Source: a bacterium
Lineage (GTDB): Bacteria > SZUA-79 > Acidulodesulfobacterales > Acidulodesulfobacteraceae
Direction: 5' to 3'
NCBI GenBank assembly: GCA_021791295.1
Contig: JAJYWW010000024.1
Span: forward strand, 1 to 13,147
DNA length: 13,147 nucleotides
Position numbers and translations under genes: made by a program. The notes under the pieces were generated by a model. The model ran no database searches and was not told the DNA's origin. It saw only the letters and a list, made by a program, of their open reading frames with translations. Shown here piece by piece: positions 1-10,379 of this stretch; positions within the stretch are counted from its first letter, which is position 1, and every line of letters starts with the position of its first letter.

Positions 1-1486
1 TATAGCCTATTTCCGGATGTTTTTTAATTTCTTCGTATTCTTCGTCCGTAAGTTTGCCCTGCTTATTTAATATTGAATCTTTTATGCCTATTTTTCCCAC
101 GTCGTGCATTGCCGCCGCATATCTTATATTTTTAATTTCGTTATGGCTTAGTCCAAGCTCTTTAGCCACCATAACGCCGTAGTCTATAAGCCTGTCGCCG
201 TGCGTTCTAGTATATGTATCTCTTGCTTCTATAGCTTCGGATATAGAGCTTATAGTTTCAAAATGTTCTTCTTCGATATAGTTAAGCGTTTGGGCGTTAT
301 AAACCGCAACCGAAATTATGCTTGAAATGTTTGCTATAAAATCGATAGTTTCCATTGAATATTCCGTTTTTGTTTTTCCTAAAAGAAAAATAAGACCAAG
401 AAAATCCTTGTCGGTCTTAACGGGAATAGCTATAAAAGTCTTTTTGGAAACATCTTTCAAAAAACAGTCGCAAGGCGAATTGTTTTCGCTTCCGGAAACG
501 GAATCTTCTTCATAGTAATTTATAGTAGGATAATCGGAACTTACGGCTTTTAAGCATTTACAACCGTTTAATTTAAATGTATCGTGGCCGGAAAACGAAG
601 CATCCATACCGTAAGCGTTAAATAATTTTAATGAAATATTTTTGAAGAAATCGCAATCGTTGCATTTTTGCAATATTTTATTTTCTTGAGGGCATTTTAC
701 GAAAGGACAGCTGAATTCCGTGATATTATAGCAGTTGATACTCCCGCCGTAAATAGAACATCCCGTCATATTGCAGTTAAAAAATTCATAACAGAATTGA
801 TTTACGTCTTTATTATTGTCTTTAAGATATACGAGGGCGGAATCCGTTTTTGTATAATTCATAAGCCTTTTTATAGAGTAATCTATAATACTGGTGAGAT
901 CTAACGATGAAGAGACTAATTTTGAAATTTCCAACAGGTCGGATATTTTGCGGCTTTCTTCTTTTTGCCTTAAGTATAAAAGATTTGCGTTTTCATAAAG
1001 AGTCAGGCTGTATATGAAAATACCGCCCAGCATTGCGATAAACTTGGCTATTTTTACTTCTTCTTCCGAAAATTCATATATTTCTTTGCCGTATATATTT
1101 AAAGCGCCTAAAACTAACGATCCCGCATAAATAGGAACGCTGAGCATAGACGACATTCCCGTAAACTGTTTTTCAAGTTCATAGTATATATCCGATAAAT
1201 CCGTTTTTAAATTCGAACTTACCAAAGATTCGCCGTTCTCTATAACCGAACCTATTAAACCTTCGCCGAGCAATATTTCTAAATCTTTCTTTATAAATTT
1301 TCCGTCCTGGTAGTAATTTACGCAGTTTATTTTTTCTGTATCCTCGTTGAGCATAAAAATAGTGACGATATCGCTCTTTATGAATTTAGAGGCCGTTATC
1401 GAAATTTTTTCATATATCTCTTCCCTGGAATTTTTAGAAATAAGGTCTTTTGAAAGAAAATAAGCAATATCTGGATATTCTACCAT
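1..1486 (-). CDS. GAF-GAF-HD-GYP sensor protein with Cys-rich insert (C-terminus off window)
   Basis: Predicted cytoplasmic sensor phosphodiesterase of the HD-GYP family, which degrades cyclic di-GMP. I translated it as one open frame of 495 codons from ATG at 1486-1484; the 3' end lies outside the window. Residues about 24-155 look like a GAF domain, followed by a probable coiled linker (about 160-190). A second GAF-like domain (about 195-395) is interrupted by a cysteine-rich stretch with Cys at 232, 238, 243, 252, 260, 265, 275, 278, 309, 311, 339 and 341. The HD-GYP domain starts near residue 415 with EARDTYTRTHGDR and contains AMHDVGKIGI (HD pair at 461-462), then KLTDEEYEEIKKHPEIGY. The HHE and GYP motifs would lie beyond the edge, so activity cannot be judged. 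No membrane segment or signal peptide is seen. It starts 36 nt after accA with no clear Shine-Dalgarno sequence. The ligand sensed is unknown. Confidence 0.85.
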   Translation of the reverse strand, partial: MVEYPDIAYFLSKDLISKNSREEIYEKISITASKFIKSDIVTIFMLNEDTEKINCVNYYQDGKFIKKDLEILLGEGLIGSVIENGESLVSSNLKTDLSDIYYELEKQFTGMSSMLSVPIYAGSLVLGALNIYGKEIYEFSEEEVKIAKFIAMLGGIFIYSLTLYENANLLYLRQKEESRKISDLLEISKLVSSSLDLTSIIDYSIKRLMNYTKTDSALVYLKDNNKDVNQFCYEFFNCNMTGCSIYGGSINCYNITEFSCPFVKCPQENKILQKCNDCDFFKNISLKLFNAYGMDASFSGHDTFKLNGCKCLKAVSSDYPTINYYEEDSVSGSENNSPCDCFLKDVSKKTFIAIPVKTDKDFLGLIFLLGKTKTEYSMETIDFIANISSIISVAVYNAQTLNYIEEEHFETISSISEAIEARDTYTRTHGDRLIDYGVMVAKELGLSHNEIKNIRYAAAMHDVGKIGIKDSILNKQGKLTDEEYEEIKKHPEIGY

Positions 1487-1522
1487 AAAGTAATAAAACG
1501 TTATTATTGAATATTAATGAAT

Positions 1523-2467
1523 TTAAAATTTGGAAAACTTTTCAATTCTTTGGTTTCTTAAATCTTCTCCTTTGTATTTTTTCAATTCGTTTATATTTTC
1601 CAAGACTGCTTTCTTTAAATTTTCGGCGGCAAGTTTAGGATCCCTGTGTGCGCCGCCGAGAGGTTCCGCTATAATGCCGTCTATGGCCTTAGAGTCGTTA
1701 AGCAGGTCTTTTGCGGTTAATTTCAAAGAATTTGCCGCTTCTTCCGTTTTAGAAGTATCTTTGTATAAAATAGAAGCGCATCCTTCAGGCGATATAACCG
1801 AATAAACGGAATATTCCATCATTAATACGCTGTTGCCTGTTCCAAAAGCAAGAGCGCCTCCGCTGCCGCCTTCTCCTATAATTACCGATATTACCGGAAC
1901 GTTAACGTTTAATAATTCGTATATCGTTTCGGCTATAGCCTCAGACTGCCCTCTTTCTTCCGCTCCCAAGCCTGGATATGCCCCCGGAGTATCTATAAGA
2001 GTTACGATAGGAATTTTATATCTGTCGGCAAGCTTAAAAAGCCTTTGCGCTTTTCTGTAGCCTTCGGGATGCGGCATGCCAAAATTTCTGCACATTTTAT
2101 CTTTAGTGTTCCGCCCTTTCTGATGGCCTACTATAAGCACCCGCTCATTGTTCATGAAACAGAATCCGCCTACTACGGCTTTGTCGTCCATAAACCGCCT
2201 GTCGCCGTGAAGTTCTATAAAATTTTCCGCCGCCGTTTCTATATAATCCATAGCGTACGGTCTCAGCGGATGCCTTGATAACTGGGTAATCTGCCAGTTG
2301 TTTATATTTTTAAAAATATCTTTTATAAGTTTTTCTTTTTTTGTTTCAAGGTTTTTAATCTCGTCTTCGACATCGGTAAATCCTCCAAGATTAAAAGTCT
2401 TAAGTTCTTCTATCTTCTGTTCCAGCTCAATGATCGGTTTTTCAAAATCCAAATACTGTAATGCCAT
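1523..2467 (-). CDS. accA: Acetyl-CoA carboxylase carboxyltransferase subunit alpha
   Basis: AccA is the alpha half of the carboxyltransferase that moves the carboxyl group from carboxybiotin to acetyl-CoA, giving malonyl-CoA for fatty acid synthesis; it acts in the cytoplasm with AccD, AccB and AccC. The 314-residue product has the usual length. The start MALQYLDFEKPI aligns with the family's typical N-terminus, so the ATG is well supported although no Shine-Dalgarno sequence precedes it. The N-terminal helical hairpin (about 10-55) is followed by the crotonase-like core: GHQKGRNTKDK at 115-124, IDTPGAYPG at 158-166, and the glycine-rich oxyanion-hole segment GEGGSGGALA at 198-207. No accD is present nearby. 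Ninety-two AT-rich nucleotides separate it from dnaE, and a promoter-like sequence at 2547-2574 suggests it can be transcribed on its own. Confidence 0.97.
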   Translation of the reverse strand: MALQYLDFEKPIIELEQKIEELKTFNLGGFTDVEDEIKNLETKKEKLIKDIFKNINNWQITQLSRHPLRPYAMDYIETAAENFIELHGDRRFMDDKAVVGGFCFMNNERVLIVGHQKGRNTKDKMCRNFGMPHPEGYRKAQRLFKLADRYKIPIVTLIDTPGAYPGLGAEERGQSEAIAETIYELLNVNVPVISVIIGEGGSGGALAFGTGNSVLMMEYSVYSVISPEGCASILYKDTSKTEEAANSLKLTAKDLLNDSKAIDGIIAEPLGGAHRDPKLAAENLKKAVLENINELKKYKGEDLRNQRIEKFSKF

Positions 2468-2546
2468 GATAAATTTTATATTTTTTTACTTATTATTATT
2501 ATTTTATTTGTTTGTTAAATGTAACTTTTTATATTTTCGTTTTTTT

Positions 2547-2574
2547 ATTATACCATCTATTAAATAATATTCAA
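2547..2574 (-). promoter_or_regulatory. Putative sigma-70 promoter for accA
   Basis: On the minus strand there is TATAAT (2552-2547) preceded by TG-G, giving an extended -10 (TGNTATAAT). A TTGAAT hexamer lies at 2574-2569, 16 nt further upstream, and matches four of six bases of TTGACA. It overlaps the last codons and stop of the dnaE tail. It would yield an A-rich 5' leader of about 70 nt before the accA ATG, with no Shine-Dalgarno sequence. The motif is seen directly; activity is inferred. Confidence 0.5.
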
Positions 2575-3363
2575 GTAATTAGATAACGGATTGGATTTCA
2601 ATAAAGATTTGTCCACGGCAATATTTTCTCCAAGGGTAATGCTGTATCCTGAAATTCTGAATATTACCTTATCGTTTCCTTTTGCTTCGGAAAAACTTTT
2701 TTTAATTTCAAAAAGCATTTTTTTAAATTCGGCGCCGTCAAGCATAACAACATTGTCTTTGATTTCTATAATACAAGCCTCTGCTGCCGGTTGTACCGGC
2801 AGTTTAACTTTTACGGCGTCAAGCAGTTCTATGGTTTCGCCGATAATTTTAATGCCCGTATCGGCGTCTCCGTTAATTAAAGCGGTATCCTGCCCCGCAT
2901 TTTCCGTTAACGTATTATCTTCCTGTTTATATATATCGTCTTCCGGTGCGTAGGTTCCGGATAAATTTTCGTCATCCGCCGTCTGTATTCCTTTATTGCT
3001 TAATACGGACAAGTCTAACCCCGAAAAATCTATCCTCCCCGTAATAATTACCGGCTGATTAGTAGATAAAACATCTTCGTATTTTAAAAAACTTTTTGGA
3101 AAAAATACGGTTTCTATATTCGAATTATTGTCGTTTAATATAAAAGAAGCCATTTTATCGTTGTTTTTAGTCTTACGGACTTTAAGCTGGTTTATTACTC
3201 CCACGACTTTATATGAAGCATCCTGAGGAATTTTCCCTTTTGCTTCTATATATTCCTTCACTATATCGGTTACGGGTTTTATTTTAAGAAGTTTTAATTT
3301 TTCTTCATAACCGTCTAAAGGATGCCCCGACAGATAGAAGCCGAGCGACTCTTTTTCAAAAGC
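2560..3363 (-). pseudogene. dnaE: dnaE 3' part, out of frame: DNA polymerase III alpha OB-fold and C-terminal domain
   Basis: This is the continuation of dnaE in the -1 frame and probably not a separate gene. From 3363 it reads [20 protein letters not shown], the conserved segment that follows the clamp-binding region in DnaE. Next comes an OB-fold (YKVVGVINQLKVRKTKN... MASFILND... IETVFFPKSF), an acidic, poorly conserved linker, and the C-terminal domain that binds the tau subunit in well-studied species. The frame is open upstream to 3465 and ends at a TAA at 2562-2560. The first usable internal start in this frame is a GTG at 3261, inside the OB-region lead-in and without a Shine-Dalgarno sequence, which argues against independent translation. 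If joined to the upstream part, the whole polymerase would be about 1,270 residues. The cause may be an assembly or sequencing error, a real mutation, or recoding. Confidence 0.85.
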
Positions 3364-6300
3364 AAGGATGGATTTATACCTTCCGATGATGAACCGAATA
3401 AATCGGCCTGTCCGGAATCTTCTTTTTCTCTTTTGCGGATAGATTCTTCCATTACCGCTTCCAGGTTATCAAGCATCCACTTCCTCGATTCTCCGCCTAT
3501 ATCTAATGCTCCGCTTTTAATCAAGTTTTCTATAGTCCTTTTATTGACTTTTCTCGTATCGACCCTTGAACAAAAATCTAATAAGTCTTTAAACTGCTTG
3601 TCGGAGCGGGCCTGTAAAATAGAATCTATGGCGGCTTTGCCGACGTTTTTTACCCCGCCCAAACCGGTTCTTATAGCTAATTTAACCGTGCCGCCGGCAA
3701 ATTCTTTGTTTTTATCTTCACAATTATCCGCGCAAATTCTTTTTTCGACTATAGCAAACCTTTCAAACGATTCGTTAACCGACGGCGGCAATATTTCGCA
3801 TGCGTTAATTCCGGATTTTGCTTCGTTTATTATTTTAGTCAGTTTATCGGTATTATTCATTTCGCTGGATAAAAGCGCGGCTGTAAAATGCTCTTTATAG
3901 TTAGCTTTTAAATATGCCGTCATATACGCAATATATGCATAGGCTGTAGAATGGGATTTATTGAAACCGTATTCTCCGAATTTTACGATAAGCGAAAAAA
4001 TCTTTTCGGATTTCGACTCTTCTATGCCGTTTGCTTTGCATCCGCTTATGAACTTATCTTTCATCTGGTTAATCAAATCAGCCTGTTTCTTTCCTACGCC
4101 CTTTCTTAAAACGTCGGCTTCGCCCATAGAAAATCCTGCAAGATTAGTAGCCACCCTCATTATCTGCTCCTGATAGAGCATTACGCCGTATGTTTCATGC
4201 AGAATATCCTTAAGGGAAGGATGAATGTAATGTATTTTAGCTTTGCCGTGTTTAGCCTTGATAAAATCGTCCACCATGCCGCTTCCAAGCGGTCCAGGTC
4301 TATACAAAGCTACGAGAGGAATTAAATCTTCAAAAGAATTTGGAATCAATTTTTTTATCAATTCTTTCATTCCCGAACTTTCTAATTGAAAAACTCCGGT
4401 CGTGTCTCCCGCCGCCAGCAGTTTAAAAGTCGCTTTATCGTTTAAGTCTATATCGTATATATTAAAATCTTCATCTTCGTTAAATCCGGCGTTTTCCCCT
4501 TCACGTTCTCTTTGCAGTTTTTGAAGGGATTTCGTTTCGTTAATAAGCTTTATAGCCTCATTCATTACGGTAAGCGTTTTTAATCCCAAAAAGTCGAACT
4601 TTATAAATCCAAGTTTCTCTAAATCCGTTCCGGTATATTGAGTAGTAATAACGTCCGTTTCTTTGGTGCCTTTATATAAAGGCATATAGCTGTTTATAGG
4701 TTCGTTCGATATTACGACTCCGGCGGCGTGCGTGCTTGCATGTCTGGCAAGACCTTCCAATCTTTTTGCTATTTCTATTAATTTCTTTACCTTTGGATTA
4801 GTTTCTATTAAATTGCGGAGTTTAGGCTCTTCTTTTATTGCGTTTTCTAAAGTAATGCCCAGGGTATTAGGAACTAATTTTGCAATCTTATCGACCTCTG
4901 CATACGGCATATTCAAAGCCCTGCCTGTATCTCTTATTACGGCTTTTGCAAGCATGGTACCGAAAGTTATTATCTGCGATACCTTTTCTTCTCCGTATTT
5001 ATGCGCCACGTATTTAATAACTTCGTCTCTTCCGTTTATGCAGAAATCGGAGTCTATATCGGGCATGCTTATTCTTTCGGGGTTAAGGAATCTTTCAAAC
5101 ATCAAGTCGTATTTTATGGGGTCTATTTCCGTAATTTTAAGACAGAAAGCGGCTAAACTTCCGGCGGCGGAACCTCTTCCGGGGCCGACCGGTATGTCGT
5201 GTTCTTTAGCATATTTTATAAAGTCGGAAACTATTAAAAAATATCCGGCAAAATTAGATTTTTTAATAACTTCTATTTCCATATCAAGCCTTGCTTCATA
5301 TTCTTCCTTTCTTTTCTCATAGGATTCCGCAGATGCTTTAGTGGGATTTTTTATAAAAATTTCCTCGAAACCTTCCCTTGTTTTTTTATCGAAGTAATCG
5401 GCTGCGTCGAAATCGGCGTCATCAGCCTTTTCCGCTGCATTAACATCTTGGTATTCATTGGCTTCGGCGGATGCGCTTAAGGATGATTTTGCATTTTTTA
5501 GCTTTTCCGCTTCGTTTCCGGGCTTAAACTGAGGAAAATAGTGTCCGCCTTTTAATTTAAAAGAAAAATTGCATTTATCGGCAACCAAAAGAGTATTGGA
5601 TATAGCTTCTGAAGGATAACGGCCGAAAATTTCTTTCATCTCGTCCTGCGACCTAAAATAGAGGTCTTTGGTAGAAAATTTTAATCTGTCTTTATCTTCG
5701 ACGGTTTTTCCCGTCTGTATGCAAAGAAGCACGTCGTGGGCTTCATAGTCTTCTTTAAGCAGATAATGGCAGTCGTTGGTAGCAGTTAAAGGCACGCCGT
5801 ATTTTTTAGAAAGTTCTATTAATCCGTCGTTTGCGGCAAACTGTTCTTCCATGCCCTGAACCTGCATTTCCAAATAAAAATCGTCTTTAAAAATATCTAA
5901 GTAAAACTTAAGGCTTTCTTCGGCAGAATCGAATCTTCCTTTTACTATTTCATAAGGTATTTCGCCTTTAATACAGGCGGACATGGCTACTAATCCTTCG
6001 CAGTGGTCTTTTAGCGTATTTTTGTCTATTCTGGGCTTGTAATAAAATCCGTCTATGTAGGACATAGAAACTAATTTTGAAAGATTTTGATAACCTGTAT
6101 CGTTTTTTGCAAGAAGAATAAGGTGATTATAAAATTTTTCGTTTGCGTTTTTAAGTTTCATATCGGATTTTGAAATATACATTTCGCATCCGATTATAGG
6201 TTTTACTCCTTTTTTAACCGCTTTTTCGTAAAATTCTATCGCTCCGAACATATTTCCGTGATCGGTTACCGCAACGGCAGGCATATTAAATTCTATAGCT

Positions 6301-6383
6301 TTACTTACTATATCGTCTATCTTAATTGCGCCGTCTAAAAGACTGTAATGCGAATGAAGATGCAGATGGACAAAATCGCTCAT
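3315..6383 (-). CDS. dnaE: DNA polymerase III subunit alpha, main part (frameshifted near 3' end)
   Basis: Catalytic subunit of the replicative polymerase. The 1,022-residue frame begins with a PHP domain ([16 protein letters not shown] at 6-21, TDHGNMFG at 40-47). The polymerase palm carries PGRGSAAGS at 401-409, PDIDSDF at 441-447 and KFDFLGLKT at 595-603; by comparison with the E. coli enzyme the metal-binding aspartates are D442, D444 and D597. GVFQLES (663-669), YRPGPLGSG (694-702) and a helix-hairpin-helix (GLGGVKNVG at 907-915) follow. QADLF at 992-996 matches the beta-clamp-binding motif. After about residue 1006 homology stops: the last 16 residues are out-of-frame sequence ending at TAG 3317-3315, and the true continuation lies in the -1 frame. 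Two low-complexity inserts (about 290-335 and 617-640) enlarge the protein. The start has CGGAG at 6398-6394. It lies 19 nt after guaA. Confidence 0.96.
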   Translation of the reverse strand: MSDFVHLHLHSHYSLLDGAIKIDDIVSKAIEFNMPAVAVTDHGNMFGAIEFYEKAVKKGVKPIIGCEMYISKSDMKLKNANEKFYNHLILLAKNDTGYQNLSKLVSMSYIDGFYYKPRIDKNTLKDHCEGLVAMSACIKGEIPYEIVKGRFDSAEESLKFYLDIFKDDFYLEMQVQGMEEQFAANDGLIELSKKYGVPLTATNDCHYLLKEDYEAHDVLLCIQTGKTVEDKDRLKFSTKDLYFRSQDEMKEIFGRYPSEAISNTLLVADKCNFSFKLKGGHYFPQFKPGNEAEKLKNAKSSLSASAEANEYQDVNAAEKADDADFDAADYFDKKTREGFEEIFIKNPTKASAESYEKRKEEYEARLDMEIEVIKKSNFAGYFLIVSDFIKYAKEHDIPVGPGRGSAAGSLAAFCLKITEIDPIKYDLMFERFLNPERISMPDIDSDFCINGRDEVIKYVAHKYGEEKVSQIITFGTMLAKAVIRDTGRALNMPYAEVDKIAKLVPNTLGITLENAIKEEPKLRNLIETNPKVKKLIEIAKRLEGLARHASTHAAGVVISNEPINSYMPLYKGTKETDVITTQYTGTDLEKLGFIKFDFLGLKTLTVMNEAIKLINETKSLQKLQREREGENAGFNEDEDFNIYDIDLNDKATFKLLAAGDTTGVFQLESSGMKELIKKLIPNSFEDLIPLVALYRPGPLGSGMVDDFIKAKHGKAKIHYIHPSLKDILHETYGVMLYQEQIMRVATNLAGFSMGEADVLRKGVGKKQADLINQMKDKFISGCKANGIEESKSEKIFSLIVKFGEYGFNKSHSTAYAYIAYMTAYLKANYKEHFTAALLSSEMNNTDKLTKIINEAKSGINACEILPPSVNESFERFAIVEKRICADNCEDKNKEFAGGTVKLAIRTGLGGVKNVGKAAIDSILQARSDKQFKDLLDFCSRVDTRKVNKRTIENLIKSGALDIGGESRKWMLDNLEAVMEESIRKREKEDSGQADLFGSSSEGINPSLLLKKSRSASICRGIL

Positions 6384-6393
6384 TATAAGTTTA

Positions 6394-6398
6394 CTCCG
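6394..6398 (-). promoter_or_regulatory. Ribosome binding site of dnaE
   Basis: CGGAG on the minus strand lies 10 nt upstream of the dnaE ATG, in the 19-nt gap after the guaA stop. It supports the chosen start. Confidence 0.6.
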
Positions 6399-6402
6399 TT
6401 TT

Positions 6403-7950
6403 TTATTCCCATTCTATAGTCGAAGGCGGTTTTGAAGTGATATCGTAAACCACCCTGTTAACCCCTTTAATTTCAGAAATTATCCTTGAAGAACATGCTC
6501 TTAATATATCGTAATCTAATTTTGCAAAATCGGCTGTCATTCCGTCCGCGGAAGTTACCGCGCGAAGAGCGACTACAGATTCATAACTCCTTTTATCCCC
6601 CATTACGCCGACCGTTTTTACCGGCACGAGCACGGGAAAAGACTGCCATATTTTATCGTATAATCCCGCCGCTTTTATTTCCTGGGTAACTATCGCATCT
6701 GCTTTCCTTAAAATATCAAGATTTTTTTTGTCCACCGCGCCTATTATTCTGATGGCTAATCCGGGGCCGGGAAACGGCTGCCTGTTTATTATTTCATCGG
6801 GAATTTCTAATTTTTTGCCTATTATGCGGACTTCGTCTTTAAATAATTCCCTTAAAGGTTCTATTAATTTTAGATTTAATTTTTTCGGAAGACCTCCGAC
6901 GTTATGATGGCTTTTGATTACGCTTGAAGCTCCGAATACTTTAACGGATTCTATTACGTCCGGATAAAGCGTTCCCTGCACTAAAAAATTTACGTCTTTA
7001 ATCTTTTTTGCTTCTTTTTCGAATATTTTTATAAAAAGCCTGCCGATAATTTTACGTTTTCTTTCAGGATCGGTCACTCCTTTAATTTCTTTTAAGAATA
7101 AGGCCGAAGCGTTGATTAATTTTACGTTAAGATTAAGATTTTCCTTATAATACTTCATAACAGATTTAGCTTCCGATTCTCTTAAAAGTCCGTTATCTAC
7201 GAATATGCATTTTAGATTGCCGCCGATAGCCCTGCCGGTAATAACCGCCGCTACCGTAGAATCTACTCCTCCCGAAAGAGCGCATATAGCTTTTGCTCCG
7301 CCCGTTTTTTCCCTGATTTCCCCGACTTTGTCCGATATGAAATCTTCCAGTTCCCAGTCTCCTTTGACGCCTGCTATTTTAAACAAAAAATTATTTAATA
7401 TATCGGTACCGCATTCCGTGTGGACTACTTCGGGATGAAACTGGAGTCCGTAAAATTTTTTTTCGGGATATTCGAATGCCGCCGTATCGCAGGTTTCCGT
7501 CTGCGCCGTTATTTTAAAACCTGCGGGAATTTTCACTATGACGTCGCCGTGGCTCATCCATACTAAGCTGGATTTGCCGCACCCGCTTAAAAGGCTGCTC
7601 TTATGAAGTATTTCAAGTTTAGAATGGCCGTATTCCCTGTTTTTAGCCGGCTTGACTTCTCCGCCCAGAAGATGCGCCATAATCTGCATACCATAACATA
7701 TGCCTAAGAATGGAACGTTTAATTTAAATAAATCTTTAGAAATTACAGGGGCGTTTTTATCGTAAACGGAAGACGGGCCTCCGGAAAGTATAATTGCATT
7801 CGCATTGTATTCTTTTATTTTGCTTAACGGAGAATTATAAGGATATATCTCGCAATAAACCTTGCTTTCCCTGATTTTTCTTGCAATAAGCTGAGTATAT
7901 TGCGACCCGAAATCTATAATTAGTATTTTTGAATTAGAATGTATTCCCAT
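6403..7950 (-). CDS. guaA: GMP synthase (glutamine-hydrolysing)
   Basis: Converts XMP to GMP using ATP and glutamine-derived ammonia, the last step of guanine nucleotide synthesis; cytoplasmic. The 515 residues cover the full family length. The N-terminal class I glutamine amidotransferase domain (about 7-193) has the nucleophile in GICYGMQ (C85) and the catalytic pair in HPEVVH (H172, E174). The ATP pyrophosphatase domain has the PP-loop LSGGVDST at 225-232. The C-terminal dimerisation and XMP-binding domain includes [12 protein letters not shown] at 391-402 and ends with the typical PPSTIEWE. All key residues are present. It starts 3 nt after the guaB stop, so translational coupling is likely, and is followed by dnaE after 19 nt. 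Confidence 0.98.
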   Translation of the reverse strand: MGIHSNSKILIIDFGSQYTQLIARKIRESKVYCEIYPYNSPLSKIKEYNANAIILSGGPSSVYDKNAPVISKDLFKLNVPFLGICYGMQIMAHLLGGEVKPAKNREYGHSKLEILHKSSLLSGCGKSSLVWMSHGDVIVKIPAGFKITAQTETCDTAAFEYPEKKFYGLQFHPEVVHTECGTDILNNFLFKIAGVKGDWELEDFISDKVGEIREKTGGAKAICALSGGVDSTVAAVITGRAIGGNLKCIFVDNGLLRESEAKSVMKYYKENLNLNVKLINASALFLKEIKGVTDPERKRKIIGRLFIKIFEKEAKKIKDVNFLVQGTLYPDVIESVKVFGASSVIKSHHNVGGLPKKLNLKLIEPLRELFKDEVRIIGKKLEIPDEIINRQPFPGPGLAIRIIGAVDKKNLDILRKADAIVTQEIKAAGLYDKIWQSFPVLVPVKTVGVMGDKRSYESVVALRAVTSADGMTADFAKLDYDILRACSSRIISEIKGVNRVVYDITSKPPSTIEWE

Positions 7951-7953
7951 CGA

Positions 7954-9426
<1,473 letters not shown>

Positions 9427-9433
9427 TTATTGT

Positions 9434-10378
9434 TTAACTTATAAGCCCTTCCAGAAGTCCGCATTCCGAAACGGTAAAACCGGAAACTTCAAAAAAATCC
9501 ATGCTCTTTAACATTATGGCCGCTCCCGCAAGCACGAGATCTTCCCTCCCTGCTTCTACGCCGTCAATTTTCAACCTGTCGGATATTTTTGCTGAGGCAA
9601 ATCTTTTATAAATTCCGGCGGTTTTTTCCCTGCTTACGAAATATCCGTGAATTTTAAGCCTGTCATAGCTCTTCATGTTTAAATCTACCATCGCAAGAGT
9701 AGTCGCCGTTCCGGCAGTTCCGAAAAGGGTTGCCTGCTTAAAAACAAAACCGGTTTCTTTTATTTTAGTTTTCAGCGTATTTAATTTTTGCTCTATACAG
9801 CTTTCCAATTCCTTTAAATTTTCTTCGGACACGGGGTCGGTTTTAATAATTTCTTCCGTAAGATGCACTACTCCCATATTCAGGCTGTATTTCCATAAAG
9901 GAGACCCGTTATTAACGCAGACGTATTCGGTAGAACCGCCCCCTATGTCTATGGAATAAAATTCGTTAATGCCGTTAAAACATTTAGAAATTCCTTTTAA
10001 GGTTATTAAAGCTTCTTTTTCGCCGCTTATAATTTCCAGATTAAAACCGAATTCCCGAAAAATTATATTTTTTACTTCTTCCGCATTAGGAGCATCCCTT
10101 AAAACGCTTGTGCCGGTAATAACTACATTCTCAGGCTTTATGCCGTAATTTTTAATTTTTTCTAAATAAATTTTTAAAGCATCTTTAAGCCTGTTTATTG
10201 AATTATCAGTAATTATTCCTTCTTTTTTGAAATTTTCGCCCAGCCTGATAATTTTCATGTCCACGTAATCGGGACTTAAAAAATTATTTTCGGGACAGGT
10301 TATAAGGCATCTTATAGTATTTGTTCCGATATCTATAGATGCTTTGAATTTACTATCGAGGGCGGAGTTTAAAACCAA
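9434..10378 (-). CDS. ppx: Ppx/GppA family phosphatase (exopolyphosphatase or pppGpp phosphohydrolase)
   Basis: Member of the ASKHA-fold Ppx/GppA family, which trims phosphate from inorganic polyphosphate and/or converts pppGpp to ppGpp; the sequence alone does not settle which. Of 314 residues, ASIDIGTNTIRCLI (13-26) is the first phosphate-binding loop, GTSVLRDAPN (89-98) is conserved, IISGEKEA (116-123) contains the likely catalytic glutamate E120, and SIDIGGGSTEYV (142-153) is the second phosphate loop. The C-terminal HD-like extension of the long E. coli Ppx is absent, so this is the short form found in many bacteria. The start is a TTG one nucleotide after the carbonic anhydrase stop; a precise AAGGGAG site six nt upstream supports it. 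It precedes guaB by 22 nt. Confidence 0.92.
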   Translation of the reverse strand: MVLNSALDSKFKASIDIGTNTIRCLITCPENNFLSPDYVDMKIIRLGENFKKEGIITDNSINRLKDALKIYLEKIKNYGIKPENVVITGTSVLRDAPNAEEVKNIIFREFGFNLEIISGEKEALITLKGISKCFNGINEFYSIDIGGGSTEYVCVNNGSPLWKYSLNMGVVHLTEEIIKTDPVSEENLKELESCIEQKLNTLKTKIKETGFVFKQATLFGTAGTATTLAMVDLNMKSYDRLKIHGYFVSREKTAGIYKRFASAKISDRLKIDGVEAGREDLVLAGAAIMLKSMDFFEVSGFTVSECGLLEGLIS

Positions 10379-10379
10379 T

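Noticed and set aside
1487..1522. Near-palindromic TAATAA/TTATTA sequence between accA and the HD-GYP gene as a terminator or operator
   Set aside because: It is all A and T apart from one CG, too weak as a hairpin, and lacks a T-run; chance is likely in such AT-rich sequence.
2560..3261. A stand-alone gene starting at GTG 3261
   Set aside because: The open frame extends well upstream into conserved DnaE sequence ([16 protein letters not shown]) and the GTG has no ribosome binding site, so it is the displaced end of dnaE.
3322..3900. A 192-codon plus-strand open frame opposite the dnaE 3' region
   Set aside because: It lies antisense to the helix-hairpin-helix and fingers-end region of dnaE and has no recognisable motif.
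4732..5322. A 196-codon plus-strand open frame within dnaE
   Set aside because: It is the antisense shadow of the conserved polymerase palm region; its protein has the Ser/Leu/Ile-rich composition typical of antisense frames.
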